Below are positions 49,261 through 62,530 of a stretch of DNA of 64,000 nt, piece by piece. The notes beneath the pieces were generated by a model. The model did not search any database. It was not told the DNA's origin and saw only the letters and a program-made list of their open reading frames with translations. Numbering within the stretch: the stretch's first letter is position 1; every line of letters starts with the position of its first letter. The DNA is from Balaenoptera acutorostrata (Eukaryota > Chordata > Mammalia > Artiodactyla > Balaenopteridae): contig NC_080078.1 of the NCBI RefSeq assembly GCF_949987535.1, positions 49,502,207 to 49,566,206 of the forward strand. The letters run 5' to 3'. Both the position numbers and the translations under genes were made by a program.

Positions 49261-51464
49261 GTGTCTTCTCCAGACAAACCAAGCTAACATTAATGCACGT
49301 TGCTTTTGTCTAATATCTTCCCCAAATGCTACCGGGTGGTTTAAAATAATTAAAGTGAGAGATCATTGCATAATATGAGGTCTTGAATGGAAGGTGAAGG
49401 AAAGAATATAACAAATACCTTGTATTTGGGAACATAGGGCACTAATTGGATGTCTTGCATGAACCAGTAACATGCTAGGTTCTGGGAATTCCAAGATGAA
49501 TGAGACAGACCCCGTCCCTGCTCCTGAGTCCTTGACCTCCCTCTACGCCCTCACACCAGTCGTAGGTCTGATGGATGGCCAACCTTCCTAGTCTAGTGTG
49601 AAAGTTTGGCTCCCTTCTTGGGTTCTGTTCTGTCTGTGACCTTTGAACTGCATCCATCTCTAGCATGCCTGGTGACTTCCTGGCCCAGTTAAGATCCACC
49701 TCCTGGTTCCTTCCACATCATGAGGATACCCAAGGGGCTTCCTTCCTTCCTGGAGTTGTCCAGACTCTAGCAAAAGGGGCTGAGAGCCTCATGAAAAAGG
49801 TTTGACGAACTTTTGTGACTGGTTCGGTATGAGGTCAAGGAAGAGGCCATGACAGTATCTGCGAGGAGTGTTATAGGAATGTGGGTAAGAAGAAAGCGGA
49901 GATTAGAAGGAGGACTGCTTGTGGGGGAAGACAATCAGTAGGCACGAGACCTGCTGAGTTGGGGTGGTGTCTGCTTGCATAAGTGGGGGTATTTGGGGGC
50001 AGTTAGAGATGCAGGAAAAGAGAAAGGCCTGGCTGAAGTATACGATCTAGGACTCAACTACTCTGAGGCCCAGCGTGAGCCACGGTTAAAGGCAAACGTG
50101 ATAAAGACAAAATAAAAAGAAGAGCAGGAAGCTTGGGACCAAAATTTGGGATCCCCTGATTTTAAGGGCACCACAGACGAAGAAGGGTGAGTGAAGGGCA
50201 TCCAGTGTGGGTGACTTCAGAACCTTGATTTAACGTGCTCACAAATGAACCCCTTGGGCTGACTTAGAGGATGGCTGAGTCACATAGGCACATATAAAAA
50301 GAGAAACTTCCAGGACATTCAACACCATCCTGTGAGGATCAGTGGGTTTTCCCCTTTTCCTTACCTGGCCCTGTAGCCATTTCTGAGCTCCATATATGGC
50401 CAAATCAATGGGAACTTTCTGCTTGAATTGGTTCTCAGGCAAAGCTGCACTGTATATAAGAGACTGTCTACCTAGATGCAGATAAAACCCTCGGCTGGGG
50501 GCACAGACTGGGCTTGTGTAACTATTTCTTTCTTTCTTTCTTTTTTTTTTTTTGTTCCTGTGACTTGTTCTGGGAGATAGTTATATCACAAAGAAGTTTC
50601 CAACAATGTCTGTCGGTGGCAACCGCTACCTACTTTACTCTCTCACATATAACTTTATTTATTTTTAATTTAATTTAATGTAATTTTGTTTGGCAGAGAG
50701 AAAAAGAGATACCTTCATGGAGAGCAACATTATTTGGAAATGTATAGGTCTTTCTTAACAGATGAAAATTGACACATTTACCGAAATTCTTTATTTAAAA
50801 TTGAAATAGGTCACACCTCTTGGAAAAGGTTTCTCAGTCTGGGGTTGGATAGTTCTTTTGAAATATGAGAATCGGTCCTATCAAAGTAAACAAAACCTAA
50901 ATCTTGCTTAATACATTTGCTAGCCAAGGTCAACACAGCATGGTAATCTGTAATGCACTTCCTTTGTTTGTTCTACCTGCTGGAAATACAGCTTTTGATG
51001 TTCTACTTTTTCTTTCATAGTGTTGAAAATAAATAGATCCTGAGCCACCTTTCCCAGAGCGCCCGGTCATCTGAGACTCTGTGACACCCTGGAGGTTGTT
51101 TACATGTTGTAATCCTGTCACATCTAGAAATAAACAATGTTGGAATGTCCTGGAAGGATGATTACTCTTCCATTCAAATTAGCAGGTCTTTTACTGCCGG
51201 TCTGTTTTGCACTGTCCTAGGCTAATATTAGAGGAGATAGGAAATCAGTAAATATAGTCTCTTTCTCCCAGAATTGGTAGCGTAATTGTGTGTGTGGTGG
51301 GGGGAGGGGAGCAAGCATAATCATAACATAGAGCAAAAAGTAAACGTCGTAAGAGTGACACAAATGGAGGGACCGTATCACATTGGGCAATCAGGAGTGG
51401 CTTCCTGAAGGAGGGGGCATTTGAGCCCAGTGTTGGTGGGAGGCAGAGCATGATGGTGGAGAGA

Positions 51465-51665
51465 GCTTAGGCAGGAGGGAGAATGCCTGGGTTCAAATCC
51501 TGGCACTTTCACTTGCTGACTGTAAGACATTGTGCAAGTCAGCTAATTTCCCTCAGTCTCAAATGCCTCCAGTGGAAAATGGACTAGTAAAGTTTGTTTT
51601 GAAAATGGAATGGGATAATATATGCAAAGTACCTGCCCCAGGGTAAACACTTATTAAATGTTCAG
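51465..51665 (+). repeat. MIR SINE
   Basis: The landmarks cctgggttcaaatcctggca, ttgtgcaagtcagctaattt and aacacttattaaatgttcag give a clear MIR. Confidence 0.8.
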
Positions 51666-52093
51666 ATTTTCATGAAATCTTCTGAGTAGAGAAGTTAGAG
51701 GAAACTGTTAGAATGGATGATGCTACTTTTAGAGAAATATTTGGGAAAGAAGAGAAAGAATAGGTATAGAGCCTTGGCCAGTACCTACACACAGGGAGAA
51801 GTGGGAGAGCAAGGATCCATTGGAGGCAGTAAGTGTGAGGGGGAAGAAGGGGTGGGGATTAGAGGCATGGGGGGCTGAGATACTGAACTTGAGAGAGACC
51901 ATGATGCTTGGGTCATCTGGAATTGCAGCAATCATTTGTGGCCACAAGACGAAGATATTTAGTTATGCACAAAAGATGGTATTGATAGAAAGAAGAGATG
52001 GAAAGCCCTGAGGTCCTTAATGAGACTCTTCCCAACTCTAGACTCTTCCCAACTCTAGATTCTTATTATGTGAGAATAACAAAATCTTATTTT

Positions 52094-52391
52094 ATTATTT
52101 TTAAAATTTTATTTATTTATTTATTTATGGCTGTGTTGGGTCTTCGTTTCTATGCGAGAGCTTTCTCCAGTTGTGGCAAGCGGGGGCCACTCTTCATCGC
52201 GGTGCGCGGGCCTCTCACTATCGTGGCCTCTCTTGTTGCGGAGCACAGGCTCCAGACGCGCAGGCTCAGCAATTGTGGCTCACGGGCTTAGTTGCTCTGC
52301 GGCACGTGGGATCTTCCCAGACCAGGGCTCGAACCCGCGTCCCCTGCATTGGCAGGCAGATTCTCAACCACTGCGCCACCAGGGAAGCCCC
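52094..52391 (-). mobile_element. CHR-2-type SINE, antisense
   Basis: It carries the B-box-like ggttcgagccctgg on the minus strand. The perfect 13-bp duplication aaaatcttatttt lies at 52081-52093 and 52392-52404. An 18-bp direct repeat (gactcttcccaactctag) lies just to the left, at 52023-52058. Confidence 0.94.
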
Positions 52392-52639
52392 AAAATCTTA
52401 TTTTTAATCTACTTATATTTGAGTCTTCCACTACTGGCAGACGCAAGGATCCCGTCGGATCAGTTCTCATCCCCAGTCAAGGGAGTAACAAGAATTGTAG
52501 ACTAGATGAGAGGCTGGTGGAGAGAGATGGGACTGATGCTCATCTAGTACACATGATATACTCATTTCAGTTGTTTATCCCAAGCATCCTTTCTGATTGG
52601 TTAATGAATGCCCTGTCCTGACTGGTAAGTATATATTCC

Positions 52640-52643
52640 TTAC

Positions 52644-52678
<35 letters not shown>

Positions 52679-52855
52679 GTGTATGTACATGTATGTATAT
52701 GTATATTCCTTACTGTGTGTGTATGTATGTACGTATGTGTGTGTATGTGCATGTAAATACATATGTATATACATACATATGTGTATGTATATATATGCAT
52801 GTATGTATGTGTGTGTGTGTGTGTGTGTGTATACATGTATATATATATGTTTAAT
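52640..52855. repeat. Complex (TG)n/(TATG)n microsatellite
   Basis: It contains two (TG)n arrays, each preceded by tatattccttac, then tatg and tatata mixtures. The duplicated start suggests internal expansion. Confidence 0.9.
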
Positions 52856-53629
52856 TTTCATCCCTAATGGCAGGTAAAATTCAAAGCAACTCTTTCCTCA
52901 GTGGAATCCTCTACTTTTACTCTAAAACATTTGAGAGTCTTATTGGTTTCAAAGTTACCATTTATTTCTCTTCTAAAATACTTTGGAATGTCAATTAGAT
53001 CTGGCTGAAGTTATACAAAATGATGCAGCACCAAAACTCATGAAAGTGGAATGATACATGAATGATGAGAATACACAGCTCTACCTTAGTAGAGAGGGTA
53101 CTTAATGTGTTAAAGTTGTCTGGGATTTTAAGAAATAAGTATTTTAACCACAGTCTTCTGTCATGTATTTTGTAGATATAAATGTTTAGAAATGCTTTAT
53201 GAAGTTCATATGCCTCAGTCTAGTCTAACTCATATCATCTTGTCACAAATAGGTGAGTTGCTTTCATTCCAAACCCTGATTTTTATCCCCTCCAAAACCT
53301 TCTTTCATGCTGCCACTTTCCTGTAATTTCTGCAGTTTCTACTCCTTTTCCTAAATGTCCTCTGCTGCCCCCCCTCCCTCACCTCCACCCCACACACATA
53401 GACACCTTGGCTTGCCTAATATCCACAGTTTAAGACCCAGTTCTGGCTTCACTTCTTAAAAAGATCCAGGCTAGGTGTTCTCACTACATAATACCATTAT
53501 AACACTCACCACTTTGTATTATAATAATATTTTTAGGAAGACAAGTTATTTAATAAAAGGACAGAAAATAAAGGATCACTTGCAAAAAATAATAGCTTTT
53601 ATTATCTCTCACTCAGGCCTTTTGAATAT

Positions 53630-54060
53630 TTCAAATATTTTCACACTATTGTCCATTGTGGTGGAGACTGGCTGTGCATCAGACCATTTCCCTCTCCTCT
53701 TTCTCATGGCCGGGCTACATGCCCCACGACCCTTGCAGACATGCGTGGCCGTACGACTGACCAATGTGAAGTTGGTAGAAGTGAAATGTGCCATTTCTGT
53801 GCCTGGCCCACAAGAGCTTCTCTCATGATCCATCTCTTTCTCTCTTTCCCCTATTGTCATCTGAATTCTGATGGCCAAGGTGACCTTGGAAGCCACACAA
53901 TGTCATCTGCAGAGCATTGTCAGCCTGGTGCCCTGAATTACCATGTGGAGCAGAGTCTTCACCTCCTCTCCCTCCAGCTTCCTGCCACTGCCCATAAGAC
54001 TTAATATGAGTGAGAAATAAATTTCTATTGGGTTATGCCACTGAGATGTGGTGGCTCATT
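53630..54060 (+). repeat. Probable old LTR-type repeat
   Basis: It ends with gtgagaaataaatttctatt followed by gccactgagatgtggtggct. This resembles the right end of old mammalian LTRs. The family is unknown. Confidence 0.4.
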
Positions 54061-54236
54061 TTTTATGTCATCTAGTATTACCTTAATGAATAGATACTAT
54101 AAGAATTGTGTTAAAGTTCTTTCATGTCTAAATCTTGTTTAGAAGCATGTGGAAGGAAGTCTGAGAACTGAGTTACTTCCCCAAGCAAAAGGGTGCATCA
54201 GGACCTGTCTGCACTGGCCAACATTCAAATTTAAAT

Positions 54237-54399
54237 CTGGGGAATGTAAACTGGCGCAGCCACTATGGAAAACAGTATGGAGGTTCCTCAAAAAACTAAA
54301 AATAGAAAAACAATATGATCTAGCAGTCCCACTCCTGGGTAATTATCTGAAGAAAATGAAAACATTGATTTGAAAAGATATATGTACCCCAATGTATGA

Positions 54400-54450
<51 letters not shown>

Positions 54451-54890
54451 GGAATATTACTCAGCTATAAAAAAGAATGAATTTTGCCATTTGCAACAAC
54501 ATGGGTAGACCTGGAGGATATTACACGTAGTGAAGTAAGTCAGACAGAGAAAGACAAACACTGTATATTCTCATTTATATGTGGAATCTAAAAAAATGAA
54601 ACAAATGAATATAACAAAACAGAAGTAGACTAATAGATACAGAGAACAAACTAGTGGTTACCAGTGCAGTGGGGAGGGGCAAGATAGGGGAAGGTGATTA
54701 AGATGTATAAACTACTATGTATGAAATAAATAAGATACAAGGATGTAATGTACAGCACAGGGAATATAACTGATATTTTATAATAACTTTAAATGGAGTA
54801 TAATTTATAAAAATATCAAATCATTATGTTGTACACCTGAAACTAGTATAACATTGTAAATCAACTGTACTTTAATTTTTAAAAAGATGG
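54237..54890 (+). mobile_element. L1 3' end, sense, with (TA)n
   Basis: The ORF2 tail (gtatggaggttcctcaaaaa) leads to a 3' UTR ending gtaaatcaactgtactttaa. A (TA)n tract at 54402-54446 interrupts it. Frames are broken. Confidence 0.88.
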
Positions 54891-56489
54891 AATGAGATAA
54901 TCAATCAGTCAATCAATAAGTCTGGTGAAGTTGTCAAAGATTCAATTCTTGATTTATTGAGCATCTCTGAGTGTTAGGTGGTTCATGACAGAAAGAAGTA
55001 CATTATAAGACTTAGGCTTCAGGGACCACAGAAATCAGCGAGGGAGACAGACAGACAGATTATAATCATGGAACTTTTTGAGGGGACAAGTTCTTTATGT
55101 ATTAACTACTCCAACCTTTCTTTGTAGTGATGCACAAGTTCAGTCTTTGAGAGGCTAAGTTGCTTTCCCATCATCTTGGTTTTCCCATCCACGACCAGAG
55201 AAGTTAGCGAACAAGTCAGGGAAGCCCGTGAAGAGTCCCAGCTTCCACATTTCCAGATTGGGAAGTCAGGGATTCACAGAAAAGGCAGGATGGCTTGGAG
55301 GGGACTAAATGGAGTCCCTAGCAGTGTGCCCCATGAAAATCTGCTGTAGGATTGAGTGAATGAGAGAGGAAAAGGGGGCCAAGATTGGGAAATGTTGAGG
55401 AAGGAGGTGAGGGCCTTCCAGGACAGGAGAACCAGCATGGGCACTTGTTAGTGAGTAGAAATGAGAGGAACGGGACCTTTCAAGGACTTCTGGCTGGACC
55501 TCATGTATTGCCTGCTTGGAGATGTGGTGTGTAGTGCCTGCTGAAATTGAACAGGCCTTCTCTGCAGGGTAAGCCAGACTTTCTGTTTCAAAGAGCAGTG
55601 AAAAAGAAATGCAGGGAAGAAAGATTTGTAGGATCGCAGGATCCTACCTGGGATGACAGCTGGGGTGGAGGCCCTAAAGTCAGTTGGACATAATTGAACT
55701 TTGGAACAAAGTGGCTGTCCTTCACCACCCTGCAATGACTGCAGTCTTCTAATTTTACTCACAACCAGCTGGATCACGTGAGAGGCACAGAGCTTTTCTG
55801 AAGTTATTCTGATAAACCAGAGAAAACAATGCATTGTTGTTTTAATACCATTGAAATTAACTACTACCTACTATCTTCTTGTTCAGTTACGATGTTCTCG
55901 GTCCAGGTGAGAACAGTGCTTATCTCTGAGGTGCTCAAAGCTTTTGTGGCCATGATTTTATTTACTTACATGATATTCCTAAGAGGTAGGTTGTGGATAG
56001 CTGTAATAGAATTAGAATTATCTTCACTTAATAAGACAGTCACAGGGCATTAGGCAATTTCCCCAAGGTTATAAAGCAGGCAAAGTCAGTATGAAGTTGA
56101 ATTTCTCAAGTCCACAGCACCAGGGTTGAATCAGAAAGAAGCTTTAAGTTAGACCTTTGAGATGCGACAGATTGGAACATATTTCAGAAATAACCATGGG
56201 GCTGACTCTTTGTCCTTCCCAGGTGGGTACTGGCAGCTGTCAACACTCGTGGGAAGGCTGACTACCATGTGCATGCACCTGTACTAGGCACTGGGTCATT
56301 CATAGTTTCTCTTATGGCTTCCATCCCCATGGAACTCATGGACAAAGGCGGGGATAAAATGTGTGTACAGAAATACAACACTTCAGGATTAGAGAACAAG
56401 AAGTCTCCAGTGGCAACATCCCAGAAGTCTAATGTCATTCCATATTTATACATTTGTTCATTTTCTTCCTTCCTTTATTTACTCACGGT

Positions 56490-56890
56490 TTTAATTGCAG
56501 TAGAGTTGATTTACAATGTTGTGTTAGTTTCAGCAAAGTGCTTCAGTTATGCACACACACACACACATATATATATATTCTTTTTCACATTCTTTTCCAT
56601 TTTAGGTTATTACAAGATATTGAATATAGTTCCCTGTGCCATACAGTAGGTCCTTGTTGGTTATCTATTTTATATATTGTAGTGTGTATTTGTTAATTCC
56701 AAACTCCTAATTTATCCCTCCCCCCCACCTTTCCCCTTTGGTGACCATGTTTGTCTTTTATGTCTGTGAGTCTATTTCTGTTTTGTAAATAAGTTCATTT
56801 GTATCCTTTTTTTAGATTCCACATATAAGTGATATCATATGATATTTGTCTTTCTCTGTCTTACTTCACTTACTATGAACATCTCTAGGC
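56490..56890 (-). mobile_element. L1 3' end, antisense
   Basis: The landmarks are agtagagttgatttacaatg, tgtgccatacagtaggtcct and gtgatatcatatgatatttg. A (CA)n(TA)n lies at 56552-56578. Confidence 0.88.
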
Positions 56891-57019
56891 ATATTTGTTC
56901 ATTCATTCATCCAACAAACACATATTGAGTACGTACTCCATGCTAGCTACTGTGCTCTGTCCAGGTGACACAGTGGTGACCAGGAAGGACAGAACCCCTG
57001 ACCTCATGACACTCATGGT

Positions 57020-57190
57020 CTATATGTGAACCGCCCAATACAATAATCATTAGCCACATGTGGCTACTTACATCAAACTTAAATCATTCAAGTTAAATAC
57101 ATTTAGAGATTTAGGTTCTCGTTGCGTGAGCCACATTTCAAATGTTGGACAACCACACGTGGCTGCTGGCTACCTTACTGGGTGGGACAG
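57020..57190. mobile_element. hAT-type element fragment
   Basis: Inverted gccacatgtggct-type motifs (57052-57065) and cacacgtggctgctggctac are present. It is related to the 18473 copy. Confidence 0.5.
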
Positions 57191-57227
57191 TCACACAGTA
57201 TTTCCGTCATCACAGCAGGTTCCGTTG

Positions 57228-57464
57228 TTCTGAGGTCTGCAAATTGTGGCCCACAAGCCAGATCTGGCCTACCCCTTGCTTTTGCTATTTTCTTTCAAAA
57301 TAAAGTTTTATTGGAACACAGTGACACCCGTTTGTTTATTGCTGTCCATGGCTGCTTTCACACTGCAAAGGCAGAGTTGAGTAACTGTGGCAGGGACTTC
57401 GTGTCCCAAAGAACTGAAAATATTTACTGTCTGGACCGTTACAGAGAAAGTTTGCCAGCCCCTG
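57228..57464. mobile_element. Non-autonomous DNA transposon, copy B
   Basis: It contains ggcccacaagccagatctgg, ccatggctgctttcacactg and agtttgccagcccctg. It is the same family as copy A at 24380, in the opposite orientation. Confidence 0.65.
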
Positions 57465-58084
57465 GTCTAGATGGAAATACAGGCCAGAGCAAATACTTAC
57501 AAAAAGGGAAATGAAGAATAAGTCAGGGACCTATGGAGTGGATAGGACGGGATCTGACCTAGTCCAGGAAAAGAGAAAGGCCTACCTAAAGAAGATGATG
57601 TTTAAAATAAGATCTGAATAGTCAGTAGGAGTTGATGAGGCACAGTGTTCCCAGCAGGAGGAAGAACCTGAAGAACTGTGGGGAGGGAGGGGGGTAGGGT
57701 GGTGGGCTGGCAGGGGTAGTGAAGGGGCAGGCATGGCTGTAGGTCAGTTCTAAAAGGGGAACTCCATCCACTTTGTCCATCATTAGTACTCCAGGGCTTA
57801 GAAGGGCAGCTGATACGAAGTAGGTATCCAATAAATCTTTTATGAATCAGTGGATGAATCGGCGGGGAGGTTGTGCAGAGTTCATAAACCAAGCTTAGGA
57901 CCACAGCCTTGATCCTGACAAGGGAAGCCATTGACGAGCTGTAAGCAAATGCCTGCATAAAAACTTGATCTGATACGTGTTTTCAAAAGGCCCCCTGCAA
58001 AGCCATGCATGTGAATGGGTCTTCGGGGAGCCCCGACATACCAGTGATTCACAGTGATTCATGGTTGTATGGTCGGTAATTTTG

Positions 58085-58455
58085 AGAAAGATAAATATCA
58101 TATGATATCGCTTATATGCAGAATCTTAAGAAAGATGATACAAATGAACTTATTTGCAAAACAGAGACTCACAGACTTAGAGAATGAACTTATGGTTACT
58201 GGGGGAAAAGGATAGGGGGTGGAGGGATAGATTGGGAGTTTGGGATTAACATATACACACTGCTATATTTAAAATAGATAACCAACAAGGACCTACTGTA
58301 TAGCACAGGGAACTCTGCTCAATATCCTGTAATAACCTAAGTGGGAATAGAATTTGAAAAAGAATAGATACAAGTATATGTATAACTGAATCACTTTGCT
58401 GTACACCTGAAATTAACATACCATTGTTAATCAACTATAATCCAATATAAAATAA
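58085..58455 (+). mobile_element. L1 3' UTR, sense
   Basis: The landmarks atatcatatgatatcgctta, aacttatggttactggggga and cattgttaatcaactataat give the same 3' UTR type as 35436. The A tail is decayed. Confidence 0.88.
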
Positions 58456-60744
58456 GGTGAAGTCTCTCTTGTATCCCTTGCAGAAGAATATTTGATGAAA
58501 CATACTCGTTCCATTGATCCTGAACTTTTGAACCTATGACCAAAAATCAAAAGGAAAGTGTCTCCTAAGCTGCATGAAAACGAACCAACACCAGAGGCGT
58601 GCTTTGCCATGGAAGTGAGGTGTGTACTGTAGCATTTCCTTCCCGTGCCAGGCAGCCGATGACTCACAGGTGAATTAAAAAAAGGGTGGGGCTCTGGAAG
58701 CACACAAAATGTGGTGGGCTGAGCACAGGGGACTGAATTTGGATTAGAAACAATGGCTTTTCTCTTTGAATCAAATTGAAACAATTTCTTCTTGCACCTT
58801 GATGATGCTGAAGTACCATCTCTGGACCCCAACCAAAACTTCTCATTCCCTGAACATGGACCAAAGAGTGCCTGTCATTCAGCAACCTGAAGAAGCAGAA
58901 AACCCCCCTACCCAGAAAGAGGGAAAGTTGCCGAGGATGCCATTGTTCTTCCTTCCCTGTGTGTTTATCAGGATTTGGTTCATGGCTGTACAGACCTATT
59001 CTCCTTGCCTCCTTCCCTCCTCTGCCTGTCACCTTATAAAACCACTCACAATTTATGCACATCAAGAGCAGCCTAGGTTCATCTTCAATCTATAACCTGG
59101 CTCATCTTTTGCTTGCCTTTGAAGACAGAATGTGTCCTTAAAGAGATGATGCTTAGTTGAATGTATACAGTTTTTTTTTGCTGGAATCTTTGATGTTCAT
59201 GGAAGGCAGAGCATATCTGATTTTCCATGAAAACCTTTTGCTTCCTGGGAAAGTAAGCATAATGTCTCCAAACAACCAATTCCCTAAGAGTATGACAACA
59301 CAACAATTTGTTTCTTTGCTTCCAAAAAATCTGATAACATCCATGGTCACAGCTATAATTATCTGATTAACTTTTCTTATGTGGCATATAATGTTGAAAA
59401 AAAAGTAACTTCTCCCAGAGCAGGGCTAGTCTTGACTAGTTTTTACCTGTACTCCTGAATCAACTATTTAAAAATTCCAGGCATTTTTTTTTAGCCATCA
59501 TTATTTATGAGTCCTAAGTAATGGCTGGGTGCAAAGCATGAGTCATCTGATTGGTATAAAGATTGATATTACACTTAAAAAAAGAAAACTGACATTCGTG
59601 ACCTATTTATTTCAGCCATTGTATCATTTTCCCAGGTCACTATGTGGAGAACTTCTGTATCTTAGTCTGTAGACACCTGATTCAGTGGTTTTGTGAAGAA
59701 TTGACCCATGGGAAGCATAACCCCATAGACAAAATGCCAGCCCCTTTTGCATAAACTTACAAACCAATCCGTCAAACCTTACGTCGGTTGTGAGATTTTC
59801 CCAAGTACCCCTAAGTTATTTGCATGGTTTGGCAAAAGCTGTTATTGCCAAGGGCTCCTTCGGGGTTTGTTTTGGATTCTGTACTATGAAAAGCAGTATT
59901 GTGTAGAGGCTCTAGAAACTGGCAGTGGACAGGTGTGTGTCTTGCCCTGGATTGGCCATTTTGAGATATTGGGCAAGTGTGCCTCAGTTCTGTTCTCTAT
60001 TCTATTAAGTGAGAAATGTGTTACTAAGATCTAGAAAATGAGATAACATGCTTCTCTGAGATCTGAGATCATTTCTGCCATGATTATTCCAGTGTTTGAG
60101 ACGATCTGGAGCCTAGTTTCTTTCAGACTATCAGAGTAGGTGACTGGGAAACATGCCATGTTGGAAGACCTAAGAATCCTTAACGCGTCGTCAATGTCAT
60201 TGCCTCGGGGAGGCTCAGCAAAGGAACCAAGAAATTAATTGACTGGTGCTCCCCTGCTGGGTCTGGAAGCAAGCCTTCATGATGGCACATGTTTGAAGAT
60301 GAAGTTGAGGCTGCACAAGGGCTCAGAAGAAGGTAATTCTGGGGAGTACACATGCTACATGCCATACGGATGTAAAGACAAAGGTCAATGATTTTTAAAG
60401 AAAGATTTATAGGAAGTTGTGTCTGGTGTGCCATGTAAAATCACTTTGCTGCCTGGCTATGGAAATCTAAGGTAGAAACTAACATTTTGCAAGACTTTTA
60501 GAATCTTACAGATTTTAAAAAATTACTAAAACTGACTCCCAAATCTGCTCTTCTGAGTAAGTGTAATAACCAGAATAGCACTTTTTCTCTTGCTGTGAAT
60601 TAATCTGCTGAAGAATAGAGGTGCTGATTTTTTTTTTTTTTTTTTTACTTCCTACCTATTCTTGTAAAGGAACAGTTGACAGAGTTGTATGCACTGAGTA
60701 AGGGTTTGAAAAATACCTACGTGTCCAGTCCTTTGAGACGTTCC

Positions 60745-60930
60745 TGAACTTAGAGTTAAAAATGTCTGGGATTCTTGTCCAGCTCTGTCCCCATCATCCA
60801 TGTGTCTTTGGTCTCATTATTTTTCTTAGCTCTGTTTTTTTCATCCCTAAAATGGGTCATTAGCACTCAAAACTTCACAGCATTGCTGTGAGAGTCCAAC
60901 GAGACGTTGGATATAAGGATCATTATAGTT
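60745..60930 (+). repeat. MIR SINE
   Basis: It contains tttcatccctaaaatgggtc and cagcattgctgtgagagtcc. Confidence 0.6.
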
Positions 60931-60999
60931 GATGCTGAAGGTTAAAGGGGCAAAACATTGGTTGCGTTTTAAAGAAATCATTCTAACCATGCATGCGCC

Positions 61000-61145
61000 A
61001 CCATATTTACTTCTTACAACGACTCTATTGGGCAGGCACTACTATTATCCTCATCTTCCAGATAAGGAAACTGAGGCACAGAGAGATTAAGCCGCTTGTC
61101 CAAGGTCATAGAGCGACCGATGTGAAGCTGAAATTCAAGCCCAGG
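61000..61145 (-). repeat. MIR SINE, antisense
   Basis: It contains ttccagataaggaaactgag and cttgtccaaggtcatagagc, a well-preserved reverse MIR. Confidence 0.8.
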
Positions 61146-62019
61146 CAGTGCGAAGGGGAGGCCCTGCTCCCAACCTCTATATGATGGTTCAGTTTACTAG
61201 GATAGTAGGGCAGGAGGTGGCAACAATTTATGTGATATTAGGGGTCAGAAAATCCTCCTATTACTTGCCACCCGTGTGAGTGATTATCTGACCTCTTTGA
61301 ACATTGGGTCCTTATACGTGAAATTGGAAAGCAATAGGTGAGAATTAACAATACTTCAAAAAGCGTAAATACATGGTGGGACCTTGTGTGTGGCAGCAAT
61401 CATTAACTGTAATTAATACTGATTTCTCTGACATGGTTTTCTAAGATAGGCAAAGAAGGAGGCTCTCTCCACGTGGCTCTTATTTTGGGAAATAGGAGAG
61501 GTCTTTACATCTTCCATGAGACAAATGCAATTTTGCATCATCAATTTTGAAATTGAAGCTAAAGAATTTGCAATAGCAGATACCACTCTGAGCCATCAAA
61601 TACTGTAGTCCCTTGCTGTTTGATTTCACAGATTGGAGGTTTCAGAAACAAATGCACCTTTCCAGAAAGGGCCTTGGTCTGGGTATCAAGAGACCAGAGT
61701 GGGGGAGGGTGCCTCACACTGGTGTGACCTCTGGGACAGTCACTTAGCTTTCTTGAGCCTCATTCCTCCATGTGTAAGAAGACAGGGCATGGTATGGAAT
61801 TTTAAGAATTTCTACAGTGAGTTCCCTTCCTGCCAGCTGGATTATACTCCAGACAAAAAGGGAAAATGGCTCTTGAATCCGTCAGAATTATAGGTTTACA
61901 ACATGGGAGTTTCTCGAGTGAGGTAGCCTCCTGCTGAGTCTTTCATCTCACTAGATGAATTTACACTTGATTCAGCTCACGGTTTTATAAAATATTTGCA
62001 CAGTCAAAACTATATCTGC

Positions 62020-62335
62020 AAATTTTGTCTCAAAAGAAGAAAAAAGAAAGAACGATGGACAAACATTGAAATCTGGTTAATAATTTGCATGTGGAAGAGT
62101 TTAGGGGTGAAGTCTATTGATTCTCCAACTTTCTTTGAAATGCACCAAACATATGGTTTGATGGCTGGATAGAGGGACAGATAGACAGACAAATGTGTGA
62201 TGAAACAAATATAGTAATATGTTAATTGCAGTTTCTAAGTGGTAGGTATATGAGTATTCAGTGTAGAACTCTTTAATTTTTCTGTAAGTTTGCAAATAGT
62301 CACAATAAAATGTTTGAGGAAAAGGCATTTTTTTT
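62020..62335 (+). mobile_element. Old L1 3' end
   Basis: It contains aagtggtaggtatatgagta and a tail at gtcacaataaaatgtttgag. Confidence 0.6.
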
Positions 62336-62344
62336 TTCTAGTGA

Positions 62345-62530
62345 TAAAGATACAGACCCTGGGGCCAGTCTACACTAACTAGAGGTTTAATCTTAGACAA
62401 ACTTACTTAACTTTTCTGTGACCAGTTGCCTCATATAAAAAATAGGGATAGTAATAGTATTAAAGTCATAAGGTTGTGGGAATCAAATAAGTTTGTATTT
62501 AGAAAGTTCCTAGCATATAGTGTGATGGAA
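62345..62530 (+). repeat. MIR SINE
   Basis: It contains agacaaacttacttaacttt and aaaatagggatagtaatagt. Confidence 0.65.

Noticed and set aside
57122..57514. 130-codon plus-strand frame
   Set aside because: It spans two old DNA transposons and has no protein signature.
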